The position numbers and the translations under genes were made by a program. Below the pieces are notes generated by a model. That model saw nothing but the letters and a program-made list of their open reading frames with translations. It was not told where the DNA came from and made no database searches. A stretch of DNA of 64,000 nt from Lonicera japonica (Eukaryota; Streptophyta; Magnoliopsida; Dipsacales; Caprifoliaceae), in NCBI GenBank assembly GCA_021464415.1, contig JAKCWG010000526.1, positions 36,001-100,000 on the forward strand, read 5' to 3'. Every line of letters starts with the position of its first letter. Position 1 is the stretch's first letter. Below, in pieces: positions 1-10,700 of this stretch.

Positions 1-604
1 CTCTTCTGTATCGTGCTGAAAAGAAATTTGTTTGAAAGTTCAATCTCTGATCTTTATTCTTTTCTTAGTTTTCTCTTTTGGTGGGCCCACATCGTATTCT
101 GTTTTTTCGATGCCCTTATTTCTCCCTCTTTTGGGAAAGACTTTTCCTGGCCCTCTCTGTTTTTGACCAGGAGTCTTTTCATCCCTTTGTCGTGATCAGG
201 AGCCTTACTCACCCTAAAACGAAGCCCTGAGCCGTTTTTTGGCCTAGCTATCACTTTCGGTGTGGCTCTCCCTGTCACTCTGCATTTCTGTTTCTCTCGC
301 TCGCTTTGGGCGTTCATACGGGTTATTTCTCTTTTCTACTCTTTCAATTTTTTCTATTCCCGTCTTATATCGCTATTCTGCTTTTTATTCGACGGTCTCG
401 GTCCTTCTGTAAGATCAGAGACTACTTTTAATCGCGGCATTCTGTTTTCGCATTTTTTCGGAGAGATGATTTGGAAGTTTTCTCTTTGAACTTTTTATCA
501 TGGGTGTGCGGTTTTTAGCAATTTTCCGAAAACTGCTTCTCCGAAGTGCCTCTGCAGAAGATAAAATGAGACAAAGGTCAAAAAAATCAGGGAGGAGGGG
601 GGAT
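1..604. other. 3' untranslated region of copy 1, upstream of antisense gene A
   Basis: The stretch is T- and C-rich and has no convincing coding frame. It aligns with 50709-51326 of copy 2, so it is part of the retrotransposon and not flanking DNA. Short open frames here are not conserved between the two copies. On the plus strand it is the region upstream of the gene A promoter. Confidence 0.7.
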
Positions 605-688
605 TGTCGCGCGACATTTCGGTGCCTGGCTCTTTGTCGCGCGACAATGTGGCCATTTGTCGCGCGACAAACTGACCCACCATATAAA
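605..688 (+). promoter_or_regulatory. Promoter of antisense gene A: three TGTCGCGCGACA palindromes plus TATA box
   Basis: Perfect 12-bp palindromes lie at 605-616, 635-646 and 658-669. A TATA box (TATAAA, 683-688) follows the last one by 13 bp. The gene A start codon is at 836. Copy 2 has the same layout at 51327-51408 with the motifs partly mutated. The same palindrome precedes the TATA boxes of gene B and of the LTR. The sites are seen directly; regulatory function is inferred from position and repetition. Confidence 0.75.
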
Positions 689-835
689 CCCCTTGCTGAG
701 CTCATTCCACCTCATTCTCTCCTTTCTCTTTCTCTCTCTAGCTCTCTTTTTCTCTCTTTTCTTCTCTCCCAAGCGCGGAAGCTCTGCCGTGTTTTTGATT
801 TTTCCGACCTTTTCACACATATTCTACCTATATCG

Positions 836-3800
836 ATGGACCCTGCTCATCTCGACCGATTGGAGGGTGACCAGGAGGAGGTCACCTTTACTGACGCTCA
901 GGGCGTTCTTCGCTGCAGCCCTCATCACGACGACTGGGCGGACTTGGACTGGTATGATGAGGATGGGATAGACCGCGGTCGGGCGGTGGTCTATCGGGAT
1001 GCTATCCGAGCTGCTCCGGTCCCGGACGTCCCGTGGCTTTTGATGGAGCCCGTTTCTCACGAGATTCGTCGTCGATCTCTGGTATGTCTTCTTTCGTGCA
1101 TTTATTTGTTCTGCTTCTTGTCGTTTCCTGTATTCGTTTTAGATAATGTTAGTATGCATGTCTGACTAGGAATAACGCCCGATTTTTAGCGAACACATAC
1201 TTTTACCTGTGATACCTCTTAGTTTAGAAAATTACATAATGTACCCCCATAACTCTATAACTCTCATAATTACACCAAAGTACCCTCAGGTTTTGAAAAT
1301 TACATAATTTACCCTTATAACCCCTATAACTCTCATGATTACACCAAAGTACCCTCAGGTTTTGGAAATTACATATTTTACCCTTATAACCCCATAACTC
1401 TCATAATTACACCAAAGTACCCTCAGGTTTTGGAAAATTACATAATTTACCCTTATAACCCTCTAACTCTCATAATTACACCAAAGTACCCTCAGGTTTT
1501 GGAAAATTACATAATTTACCCTTATAGCCCTATAACTCTCATAATTACACCAAAGTACCCTCAGGTTTTGGAAAATTACATAATTTACCCTTATAACCCC
1601 ATAACTCTCATAATTACACCAAAGTACCCTCAGGTTTTGGAAAATTACATAATTTACCCTTATAGCTCCTATAACTCTCATAATTGCACCAAAGTACCCT
1701 CAGGTTTTGGAAATTACATAATTTACCCTTATAACCCCATAACTCTCATAATTACACCAAAGTACCCTCAGGTTTTGGAAATTACATAATTTACCCTTAT
1801 AACCCCTATAACTCTCATAATTACACCAAAGTACCCTCAGGTTTTGGAAATTACATAATTTACCCTTATAACCCCTATAACTCTCATAATTACACCAAAG
1901 TACCCTCAGGTTTTGGAAAATTACATAATTTACCCTTATAACCCCATAACTCTCATAATTGCACCAAAGTACCCTCAGGTTTTGGAAATTACATAATTTA
2001 CCCTTATAACCCCTATAACTCTCATAATTGCACCAAAGTACCCTCAGGTTTTGGAAATTACATAATTTACCCTTATAACCCTATAATTCTCATAATTGCA
2101 CCAAAGTACCCTCAGGTTTTGGAAATTACATAATTTACCCTTATAACCCTATAACTCTCATAATTATACCGAAGTACCCTCATAACCCCATACTCGTTCC
2201 TTTGTCTGCAGTGGGTTGGCCGCGGTTGGGGTTCCCCCAACGCTATATCTTCGGAGTGGCGACGGGCACCGGCCCCTGTCCAGGAGTTGATTCTCGCGAC
2301 TCCTTTTGGCTCCCTCTTCGACGCCCTCCCAGAGCGAGTATCTAGGGCGACAGTTTTAGTATCGGCTCTGGCTTGCCACTGGTGGGACACCACCCATACC
2401 TTTCACTGGAGCTGGGGGGAGATGACGATGACCCCCCTCGATTTGTTTGCTTTGACCGGGATCCCTTCAGGGGGGTCCCCATCCAGATCGACGTCCCCTT
2501 GCGTCTGACAGCCGAGGGCATTGTTAGTTCATTAGGATGGTTTCCGGAGCGACGGAGTTCCGGCGACACGATTCCTCGGGGCGTCTTGGTTACGCGGTTA
2601 GCCACAGAGAGGGCTCGACTAGCTGCTTCAGGGGTTCCTATGACCCGTCAGGAGGCGCGCCAGTATGCCCGCGTCCTCCTTCTACTGACACTTCATGATC
2701 TATTCGAGGCTCGTGGTGGGGACACGGCTCATCTTTGGTGGTTGCCCTATCTTCGGGACTTCAGCCTCATGTTTGACTACGACTGGGGAGGTTTCATTCT
2801 TGCAGTCCTTTACGATGCCATGGACCAGGTCTCTCGTCATTTAGCCCTGAACCTCAAGGGCTTTTCTTTGCTGTGGGAGGTACATTTTTTAGTCTTTCTG
2901 TCTTTGCTTCAGTTCTTTGCTCATTACTTGTTGATCATTGCTGATTTCTTCTATCTTTCCTTTTCAGAGCTGGTTTGTAGCTTATACCCGTCTGGGTCGC
3001 GCCCAGGTGGATCTCCTCGTTGAGAACGAGGACCAGTTCCCTTTTCTCCGCCGATTCATCGCGGGGAACTATAGGGCTCCCTATGTATACCGGACTCGGG
3101 AGACCGGAGCTGCTGCTGTCCATGACCTGCGGGAGGAGCAGGTAAGAATATTTTTAGTTTTCTTGCTTTTCAATAGTCAGATAGAGTAGAATATATAAAA
3201 TACTGAAATAAAATCTTATTCTCTTTTCAGATTGAGTGGGCCCCTTGGGGTGATCTGGGTCCTCATCATGGGTATGGTCGTGCTCTGACCGCCTCGAGGA
3301 CCAGGCGGCTTATCCGGGATGAGTACGGCCTTCTCTTCTACTTGGGTGAGAGGGTCATTCGTCAGCACACGCCATCCCAGTGGCCTCGTGTTCCATTGTT
3401 CCCTCCTGTTCTGATGAGGCGGACGGGCGAGATCGACCCGGTGACGGTGCAGGCTTTGGTTGACGGACTCGGCTTCCAGACGTTCGTCGAGGAGGGAGAC
3501 TATGCTATTTTTGCTGCCCGTTACCTGATGAGGGAGCCGAAGGGGACTCGGGGACGGGTCTTCTATGAGAGGTATCGGGCATTGGGGGGTGATCCTCATT
3601 ATATACGGGGACAGACCCATTTAGCTAGGGTGGTTCCGGGTCATCTGCCACCTGTCCCCGATCAGAGGGACAACATTCCGGATTCTGAGGATGAGGATCC
3701 TGAGGGAGAGAGGGATGTTCCTGCTGCGGCTGAGGGCGGCGGTCGGCCAGAGGGCGAGGGAGGTGATGCGACAGCCGTTCCGGAGCCGTCACCTCAGGCG

Positions 3801-4798
3801 ACACCTGCGGGGGAGCAGCGCGCTGAGGGCTTCGAGTTTCCCACCGGCCCTTCCGTGTCTCCGGGGGGCCTTTTTGCTGCTGCTGAGGCTGCTGAGGGGA
3901 GAGCGGGATTTTCTGAGAGGTCCTGGGAGCCCGCGGACCTTGGGGCAGATTTTGATCAGTTTGGGCGGACTCCTCCCGCGGCGGCGACTACTCCTTCTAG
4001 TGGGGTACCTCCTTTGGGGGCGACGGCCATGGTGGATCCTCCGGGGGTCCGAACATACGCTACGTTGACCCCTCTACCGGCGACTGTCATGGGGCCTCCC
4101 GCCCGATCTCCGGGCTTTGGTGGCTCATCCTCTCGTCCACCCTTGTTCCCCATTCGTGAGGAGGGAGGGTCTTCTTCTGCAGCTGCTCCTGCGGGGTCAT
4201 CTATTTCGTGGGTAGATCTACCTCCACTCCCCAGAGATATTTCTTATGTCGGCGCGGGCCTATGTCGATATTCTGTCCCGGAGTATCCCCTTCCCGAGGA
4301 TACTTTTGATTTCTTGGGTGGTCGTTCTGATGATGAGGTATCTTCTTCAACTTCTCCTGATACTTTCATGTTTATATCTATTTATTTTGACTGTGCTGAT
4401 TCTCCTTTTATTGTATGTCTTTTTTACAGAGAGTGGGTGTACGGGTGGCAGATCTTCGGGCTTGGTATGCCCAGTATTTCTACAGCTGGAACCTGCTCCA
4501 GTACGTCGGTCGAGACCCTCCAGCCTACATGCGTGACTATCAGAGGGCTATCGACATCTCTTTACGGCCGGACGACCCCCTGACTTCCTCCCATGCCCGG
4601 ACGGATTCTCGGAGGAGCAGTAGTCGGACTTCCAGGCGTTCCCGATCGTCGGTGATCCGTCCTACGGCACCGGTTCAGTCTACGGGGCCTTCTCAGGCGG
4701 CAGTTCCTCCTGTTCCCGGCGTCCCAGTTGTTGATCTTACCCCTGAGGAGGGCTCGGGAGATAGTGGGAGCGTGTCGAAACGCGCCCGAGTAGATTAG
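836..4798 (+). CDS. Antisense gene A: plant-mobile-domain (PMD)-like protein, five exons, one 1-nt lesion
   Basis: Predicted exons are 836-1081, 2212-2879, 2968-3141, 3231-4337 and 4430-4798. All four introns are GT-AG and phase 0. Every exon is a multiple of three except exon 2 (668 nt), which has lost one base at a G run (2470-2475). The product would be about 854 residues. Around residues 143-167 it carries the HTFHWSWGEMTMT...LTGIP signature typical of plant mobile domains (MAIN/MAIL1-like, also found in transposons). Exon 4 is rich in Pro, Gly, Ser and Glu and probably disordered. Exon 5 has a Ser/Arg-rich stretch and ends in SKRARVD, resembling a nuclear localisation signal. The gene is antisense to gag-pol. 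Homologues lie in copy 2 (51548-56858) and in the other Tat family (34348-36335). Molecular function is unknown. Confidence 0.8.
1205..2190. repeat. Minisatellite, about 69-bp unit, filling intron 1 of gene A
   Basis: About 14 tandem copies of a unit containing CTCTCATAATTACACC, CCCTCAGGTTTTGG and TACATAATTTACCC. Spacing averages close to 69 bp and varies by a few bases. The array sits wholly inside intron 1. Copy 2 has a related array at the same place (51950-52975), so it predates the split of the copies. An open frame through it (1430-1789) only reflects the repeat. Confidence 0.92.
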
Positions 4799-5117
4799 TT
4801 TTCCCTTTTCTGCATTTAGTGTTAGTTGGACAGATATGTATTTATTTTAGACGGATATTTTTAAAAACTGTTCTTTTATTGGTTTTATAAAAATATCTTT
4901 ATCTGTGTTTGATTATACTTTTATTATCTGTCTGTGCAAGATATATACATATATATATAAGAGTCGGTAATTTAAAAGTCGTACCTTCTAGTGTAGTGAT
5001 ACTTATGTTTCCTGCAAAAAAGAACAAAGTGAGAACAGAAAAGCATCCAGAAGTGATTCTTTTGGCAAAGATGACCATTATGTATAAGAAAAAAGTAGGG
5101 TGCCCCCCAGATGGGTT
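4799..5117. other. Spacer between antisense genes A and B
   Basis: AT-rich spacer that would hold the 3' end of gene A and the distal promoter of gene B. No coding frame is conserved with the copy 2 counterpart (56859-57197). Confidence 0.6.
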
Positions 5118-5227
5118 TGTCGCGCGACAATCCCTCCTGGTCATGGGTTTGTCGCGCGACACTTCCCCCTGAAAATGGGTTTGTCGCGCGACAAACAGGT
5201 ACAGGACCCTCTTTTTTGCTATAAATA
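5118..5227 (+). promoter_or_regulatory. Promoter of antisense gene B: three TGTCGCGCGACA palindromes plus TATA box
   Basis: Perfect palindromes at 5118-5129, 5150-5161 and 5182-5193 are followed by TATAAATA at 5220-5227 and by the start codon at 5266. Each palindrome is preceded by ATGGGTT, so the repeated unit is longer than the palindrome. Copy 2 keeps two of the sites (57198-57209, 57230-57241) and the TATA box (57268-57275). The layout matches gene A and the LTR. Confidence 0.75.
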
Positions 5228-5265
5228 CCCCCATCTTCCTTCCTTCATCCCCACACCTCTCCAAA

Positions 5266-6523
5266 ATGTCTTCCTACCGTACCAACTCTGATTTTTCTTA
5301 TGTTAAAGCTCAAGATGCTTTGATATCTTCTGAAAATGGTTTGAACTTTGGTGCATTCAGTCCTTTGGCGGGCTGGTGCCATCGTCCTGTAGATTTCTCC
5401 TTTCTGTTAGGTGCTTTGTATTTCTGGAGTCCTGCGGACCATCTCTTCCGTTTTGGACTAGATGAGCTCTGCCCAACCTATGAGGAGTTCTCCTGGCTGT
5501 TACGTTCTGACGTTCGTCTCCCGATGGCAGTTCCTATAGAAGGAATCGGTCCCCGCGACATGCTAATTGCTCTGTTAGCCATTCCCCAAGCGGCCTGCGA
5601 TGGTTTCATTGTCGACGGGCTCCTTGACCTCCACAAAATGGTGAGGTTCTTTCATCGTTATGAAGATAGGGCCTCTTACGGCGTGGGGCGTACTGCAGCG
5701 GCCCTGATTTGCCTGGTTTCTGATATGCTGCTGGTGACGGGTTCTTCCCGTGTTGATCCGACTATCTTGAGTCTGATTTACCAGGCTAGAAATGGGGAGT
5801 CTATAGTGCCGATCATTCTTGCAGAGACCCTGAATGGTCTTGATGTTGTTCAACGGGGGGCCTCGCCCTTCTTTCGGGGGAGCCCGCGTCTGCTATACAT
5901 GTGGCTGCTAGAGCGCTTTCGATCGGTGGGTTTCAGCGGAGTTCGGCTCGACAATCCGACCCATTTCTTCCATCGGCCTCTCTTTGGTGCTTTGACCATG
6001 TCTTCCTCTGATTGGACGGTGTGGTTTTCGGAGAACTTTCGGGCTATCCGGTGGAACATTCCTTGGTGGAAGCTGAGGAAGATGGTACTTAGTACTGGGG
6101 GTCAGAACTACGTTCGGCTCCGCGGGCTCTGGTTTACTTCCTTTTATCTCCCTGGGCGTCTTCTTCGACAGTTTAACATTCCTCAGGAGGTTCCCCTTGG
6201 TCTGAACAACTTCTCTTCTGAGTCTAAATTTGTGACCCCACATGTTTCTTTATCGGTTAGAGAGGATGTGGCGTGCTCGACTGACTCGTCAGTTTAACTA
6301 TGCTCGTTTCGGTATTTCCAGGCCTCTCCGGGCTGACATTATCCGCTCTTGCTGGCAATCTCTAGAAGGAGAGCTGATTGATGACCCCTTTCAAATGGAG
6401 TGGTTCCGATTCATGGATTCTGAGCCTACAGAGGATGGCATTGTCTTTGCGTACCAGATTTTGGATGAGGCTCGAATTGATTTGGCCGCTGAGGACCCAG
6501 TGTGGCCAACCCCTAGGGATTAG
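5266..6523 (+). CDS. Antisense gene B: DUF7745-like protein with one frameshift
   Basis: Single-exon gene of about 419 codons. The first frame (5266-6297) and the second (6242-6523) join at a 1-nt insertion near 6250-6262; copy 2 lacks this extra base at the same point (near 58350). Residues 61-79 contain FRFGLDELCPTYEEF, matching the F-F-(D/E)-L-P-T-EE-(Y/F) pattern of plant DUF7745 proteins. No membrane segment or signal peptide is evident. The gene runs tail to tail with pol, 226 bp apart. Homologues are at 57314-58629 and, in the other Tat family, 29719-33745, so this is a conserved component and not chance. Its biochemical role is unknown. The DUF7745 match is by eye. Confidence 0.82.
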
Positions 6524-6749
6524 TTTCTTCTTTGTATGCTGTACTTCCTTTGTAACTCTTGGTGTTCTGAACCACCTCTTTAATAATATATGAAGGGACT
6601 TTTTATGAGAAATAAATTTCTTTACAAAGCTTTAAACCGGGCCTGAAGTCACTTCTCAGGTTGCCTACGTTCCCCCCTTTTTGATTTTTCCAGAAAATAC
6701 GATATTCGAGTTGGGGCTCAGGTTTACGTAGTTCTTATACACGTCGTGC
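6524..6749. other. Tail-to-tail gap between gene B and pol
   Basis: The 226-bp gap separates two convergent genes. AATAAA at 6611-6616 on the plus strand could serve as the gene B polyadenylation signal. A conserved segment near 6640-6730 (in the pol direction ACCTGAGCCCCA, then TTCAGGCCCGGTTTA) also follows pol in the other Tat element (29310-29410). It may be part of the shared pol 3' end. Confidence 0.55.
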
Positions 6750-7724
6750 TTATTGATAATACTTCTTCAGTCGGTCCATGTTGACTGGTGAATGTAGTAA
6801 CTGCCCGTCTAGGTCAGTGAGTATAGCGGCGCCTCCTGTATTGATTTCTTTGACGATATACGGCCCTGTCCACTTCTGCCCGAACTTTCCCCTCGGATCT
6901 CTGGCTGGCTCTCGAATTTCTTTCAACACGATGTCATTTTCATTGATACCCCGAGTCCTCACTCTCTGGTTAAATGCTCGAGCGATTCTCTTCTGATACC
7001 CTTGATGGTGGTATGCGGCTTTCAATCTTTTCTCATCTAGTAAGGCTAGCTCGTTATAACGTGCCTGGACCCACTCCAGTTCATTGACCTGATTCTCTAG
7101 CATTACTCTGAGGGAAGGGACCTCTAACTCGACAGGGAGGACTGCCTCCATCCCGTATGTAAGCGAGAACGGGGTTGCCCCGGTAGAGACCCTTTCGGTG
7201 GTGCGGTATCCCCACAATGCATATGGTAATTTCTCCGGCCAGTCCCGGCAGGTGTCGGTCATCTTGCTTAAGATATTCTTCAAATTCTTGTTGGCGGCTT
7301 CAACTGCCCCATTGGTTTGCGGTCTATATGGTGAAGATTTATGTCGGGTGATACCGTATTCCTCCATGACTGTATTAGCTTCTCCTTCGAAGTGGGTGCC
7401 GTTATCTGAGATGATCTCGTGTGGGACCCCATATCGGCAGACAATATTCCTTTTGATGAATCGGGCAACTTTCCTGGCATCCAGGGTTTGGTAAGATTCG
7501 GCTTCCACCCATTTGGTGAAGTAGTCGATGGCTACTAGTATGAATTCATGGCCGTTGCTGGCTTTGGGTGAGACTTTCCCAATGACGTCAATTCCCCAGG
7601 CTGAAAAAGGCCAGGGAGCAGTCATGTTGTACAACTCTTTTGGAGGAAGCTTCTGGGACTTAGCATAAATTTGGCATTTGTGACAACGGCGTACATGATC
7701 AGCGCAGTCAGTTTGTAGGGTAGA
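6750..7724 (-). CDS. pol: pol, C-terminal part: integrase core and C-terminal domain
   Basis: This is the continuation of pol after a nonsense codon at 7725-7727; the reading frame does not change. It contains the second half of the zinc-binding domain (RRCHKC), then the catalytic core with WGIDVIG, IISDNGTHFE and PQTNGAVEAANK. The last Asp and Glu are 35 apart, as in the D,D-35-E family. A GPY-type segment (KWTGPYIV) follows, and the protein ends in LKKYYQ. Integrase joins the cDNA to host DNA. All catalytic residues are present here, unlike copy 2. Confidence 0.9.
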   Translation of the reverse strand, partial: STLQTDCADHVRRCHKCQIYAKSQKLPPKELYNMTAPWPFSAWGIDVIGKVSPKASNGHEFILVAIDYFTKWVEAESYQTLDARKVARFIKRNIVCRYGVPHEIISDNGTHFEGEANTVMEEYGITRHKSSPYRPQTNGAVEAANKNLKNILSKMTDTCRDWPEKLPYALWGYRTTERVSTGATPFSLTYGMEAVLPVELEVPSLRVMLENQVNELEWVQARYNELALLDEKRLKAAYHHQGYQKRIARAFNQRVRTRGINENDIVLKEIREPARDPRGKFGQKWTGPYIVKEINTGGAAILTDLDGQLLHSPVNMDRLKKYYQ

Positions 7725-10700
7725 CTAGAAATACCCTTGCCTGATGATCTTGCGGGCAAGCGTATGCCCGCTCATATGAGGTCCGCAATCGCCCCCATGT
7801 ATCTGATCCATCATTCTAACTGATTCTTCTTCGGTGAGACATTGAAGATGAGTCCCGTCGTAGTTCCTCTTATATAATCTTCCGGCACAGAGTATGAATC
7901 CTGATGCTAGTCTCCTGAGTGTGACCCGTGTTCTCTTGTCTGCTTTCTCGGGATACTGATGGTTCTTCAGCAGGTTCCAGATATCATAAAACCAAACGGT
8001 TGAGTCACCGTCTTTTTCAATTTCCACCTCAAGGGTCATGCAGTGCACGGGTCCTGATTTCTTTTGTACCGTGAGGGTTATTTCTTCCATCCCCTCCGGA
8101 ATATCGATCATAGATGGCAGGGTTGCCAATGCGTCAGCAAAACTGTTCTGGGACCTGGGGATATAGTAAAACTCCACACGCTCGAACCTTCCTGCGACTT
8201 CTTCTAGTCGGGCGAGGTAAGGGACTAATTTCTCATCTCTGATCTTCCATTCCTTCAGAACTTGATGGACCACTAGTGCTGAATCTCCGTATACCTGTAT
8301 TCTCTTTATACCCCTTTGAAGAGCGATCTCTAACCCGAGTATGCAGGCTTCATATTCGGCCATATTGTTGGTGCAGAAGAAGTCCAGTCGATATGATACC
8401 GGGGAGTGAGTTTGGTCTGGAGAGACTAACAGGATGCCTATCCCGTTTCCGTTCCGATTGGCGGCTCCGTCAAAGTACAACCTCCAGTCTTCATTGATCT
8501 CGACGTTCATGATGGTTTCGTCCGGGAATTCGGCTTCTTCTATCATGTCTCCCAATATCGGATTGTGGGCCAGGTAATCAGCTATGATCTTGCCTTTGAC
8601 TGCCTTCTGGGTCATGTAGGTGATGTCGAATTCGGAGAGTAGAAATAACCATTTTGCCATTCGATTCGAGAGAGCCGGTTTCTCGAAGAGGTATTTCAAC
8701 GGATCAATCCGTGATGCCAGGATGACTGAAAAAACTAGCATGTAGTGCCGTAGTTTCCGTGTTACCCAGACGAGAGCGGTACACGATTTTTCCAATGGTG
8801 TGTAGTTTATCTCAAATGGGGATAGCTTTTTGCTGAGGAAATAGATGGCCTGCTCCTTCCGGGTATCGGTGAGGTGTTGGGCTAGCATTGCTCCCGCGGC
8901 TGAATCAGTGACGGTTAGGTATAGAATTAGTGGTAGTCCGGTCTGAGGCGGGGCTAACACTGGGGGCTTGGAGAGGTAATCTTTGATTTTGTCAAAAGCC
9001 TCCTGGCATTGATCGTTCCATTCTCCTGTTGAAGACTTCCTCAGGAGTTTGAAGATGGGTTCGCACTTTTGAGTGAGCTGAGAGATAAACCTACTGATGT
9101 ACTGCAGATTACCCAAAAAACCCCGGATTTCTCTCTCGGTACGAGGCTCGGGCATGTCTTGGATAGCTTGAACTTTAGCGGGGTCCACCTCGATTCCTTT
9201 CTTACTGACGACATATCCCAGGAGTTTTCCTTTGGTTACCCCGAACACACATTTCTGCGGGTTGAGTCTCATCTGATACTGGCGGAGCCGATCAAAGAAG
9301 GCTCGCAAGGCTGGTACGTGGCCTTCCCTCTCTTTTGACTTGATTATCATGTCGTCTACATACACCTCTACTTCTTTGTGAATCATGTCGTGAAAGATAG
9401 CCGTAGCTGCCCTCTGATATGTTGCCCCGGCGTTCTTCAGCCCAAACGGCATAACGGTGTAGCAGTATGTTCCCCACGGTGTGATAAATGCTGTTTTCTC
9501 CTGGTGATCCGGGTGCATCTTGATCTGGTTATATCCGGCAAAACCATCCACAAATGACTTCAGGGCGTGGTTGGCAGTATTATCTACTATCAAATCGATG
9601 TTGGGCAATGGAAAATCGTCCTTTGGACAAGCTTTATTGAGATCCCGGTAATCCACACACATGCGGACTTTCCCATTAGCCTTTGGAACAGGCACGATGT
9701 TGGCTAACCACGAGGGGTACTCGATCACCCGTAAGAATCCCACACTCAGTTGTTTCATTACTTCTTCTTTCACTTTCAAGGACCATTCTGGCGTAAGTTT
9801 CCTCAGCTTCTGTTTGACGGGCCTAAGTTCTGGATTGGTGTGTATTTCGTGCATGACTATTTGACTGTTCAAACCCGGCATATCTACATAAGACCAGGCG
9901 AAGACATCCACATACTCTTTCAGAGTTTGTGTGAATTCTTCTCTCTCTGTCCCACTTAGGCTTGCCCCAATGCGGACCTCTTTTCTTTCCTCCTCTGTTC
10001 CGAGGTTAATCACAAGAGTGTCTCCTTCCTCGCTTTGTATACGTTGCTCCTCCCGTTCAGGGTGTTCGTTCATTCTTTCCAATTCCATATAAGCAATTAC
10101 AGAATTAAAAATAACAGGATAACGCAAAATAGACTCTTCTTTATTGATACTAGTATTTACAGGTACAAGTTTAAAAAGTTCATTTAGGAGTGACTCCTTC
10201 CTATCCTTATCCTCACTCTTATCTCTCACCCTTACAATTTCGCTCTTTTCCCTTTCCCCTTGGTAGTCTGGATCAGCGTATATCAAGTGTACAGGGTCGT
10301 CTCCTGGCTCATCATCTCCCAGAGCCATGATGTCGAAGAGATCTCCGATCATTTCTTCCTCTTCGCCTTTCATGTCTTCACTTTCTTCCTTCGGCCCGAT
10401 TGTCAACTTGGTAGCGAAGCTGTGTACGGTGTTTTCTTTGATATATAGGTCCTCTTCATAGAAGATTTCCCACCCAGGAAGGTTCTCTCCGTCGCTGTTT
10501 CTCCAAGGCTCCTGGAAGCCGCAAAAGGGGAAGTCCTCTCCTTCTTTGACAAAGAACCCGTTCAGAGAGCTGAAACTCGGATACTGATGCCCTCGACCCC
10601 TTTTTTGTTGATCGTCCTCTTCAGTGTGTTGGTACCCCAAACCTTCCCTCTCGTACCTTGCTACTGGTTCCAATGCTTGAAGTAGTCCTGGTTGTCCCAT

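Noticed and set aside
605..669. Palindrome array as a CRISPR array
   Set aside because: Repeats are 12 bp with short, unequal spacers, there are no cas genes, and the host is a plant.
500..1165. Long open frame covering the palindromes and the start of gene A
   Set aside because: It reads through the promoter and TATA box, is not open in copy 2, and the downstream part is explained by gene A exon 1 starting at 836.
1430..1789. Open frame with repeated NYIIYPYNP peptide
   Set aside because: It is only the translation of the 69-bp minisatellite, lies in an intron, and unit lengths vary so the frame is not maintained.
3956..4153. Minus-strand open frame opposite gene A exon 4
   Set aside because: Shadow of a GC-rich coding exon with no homology in copy 2.
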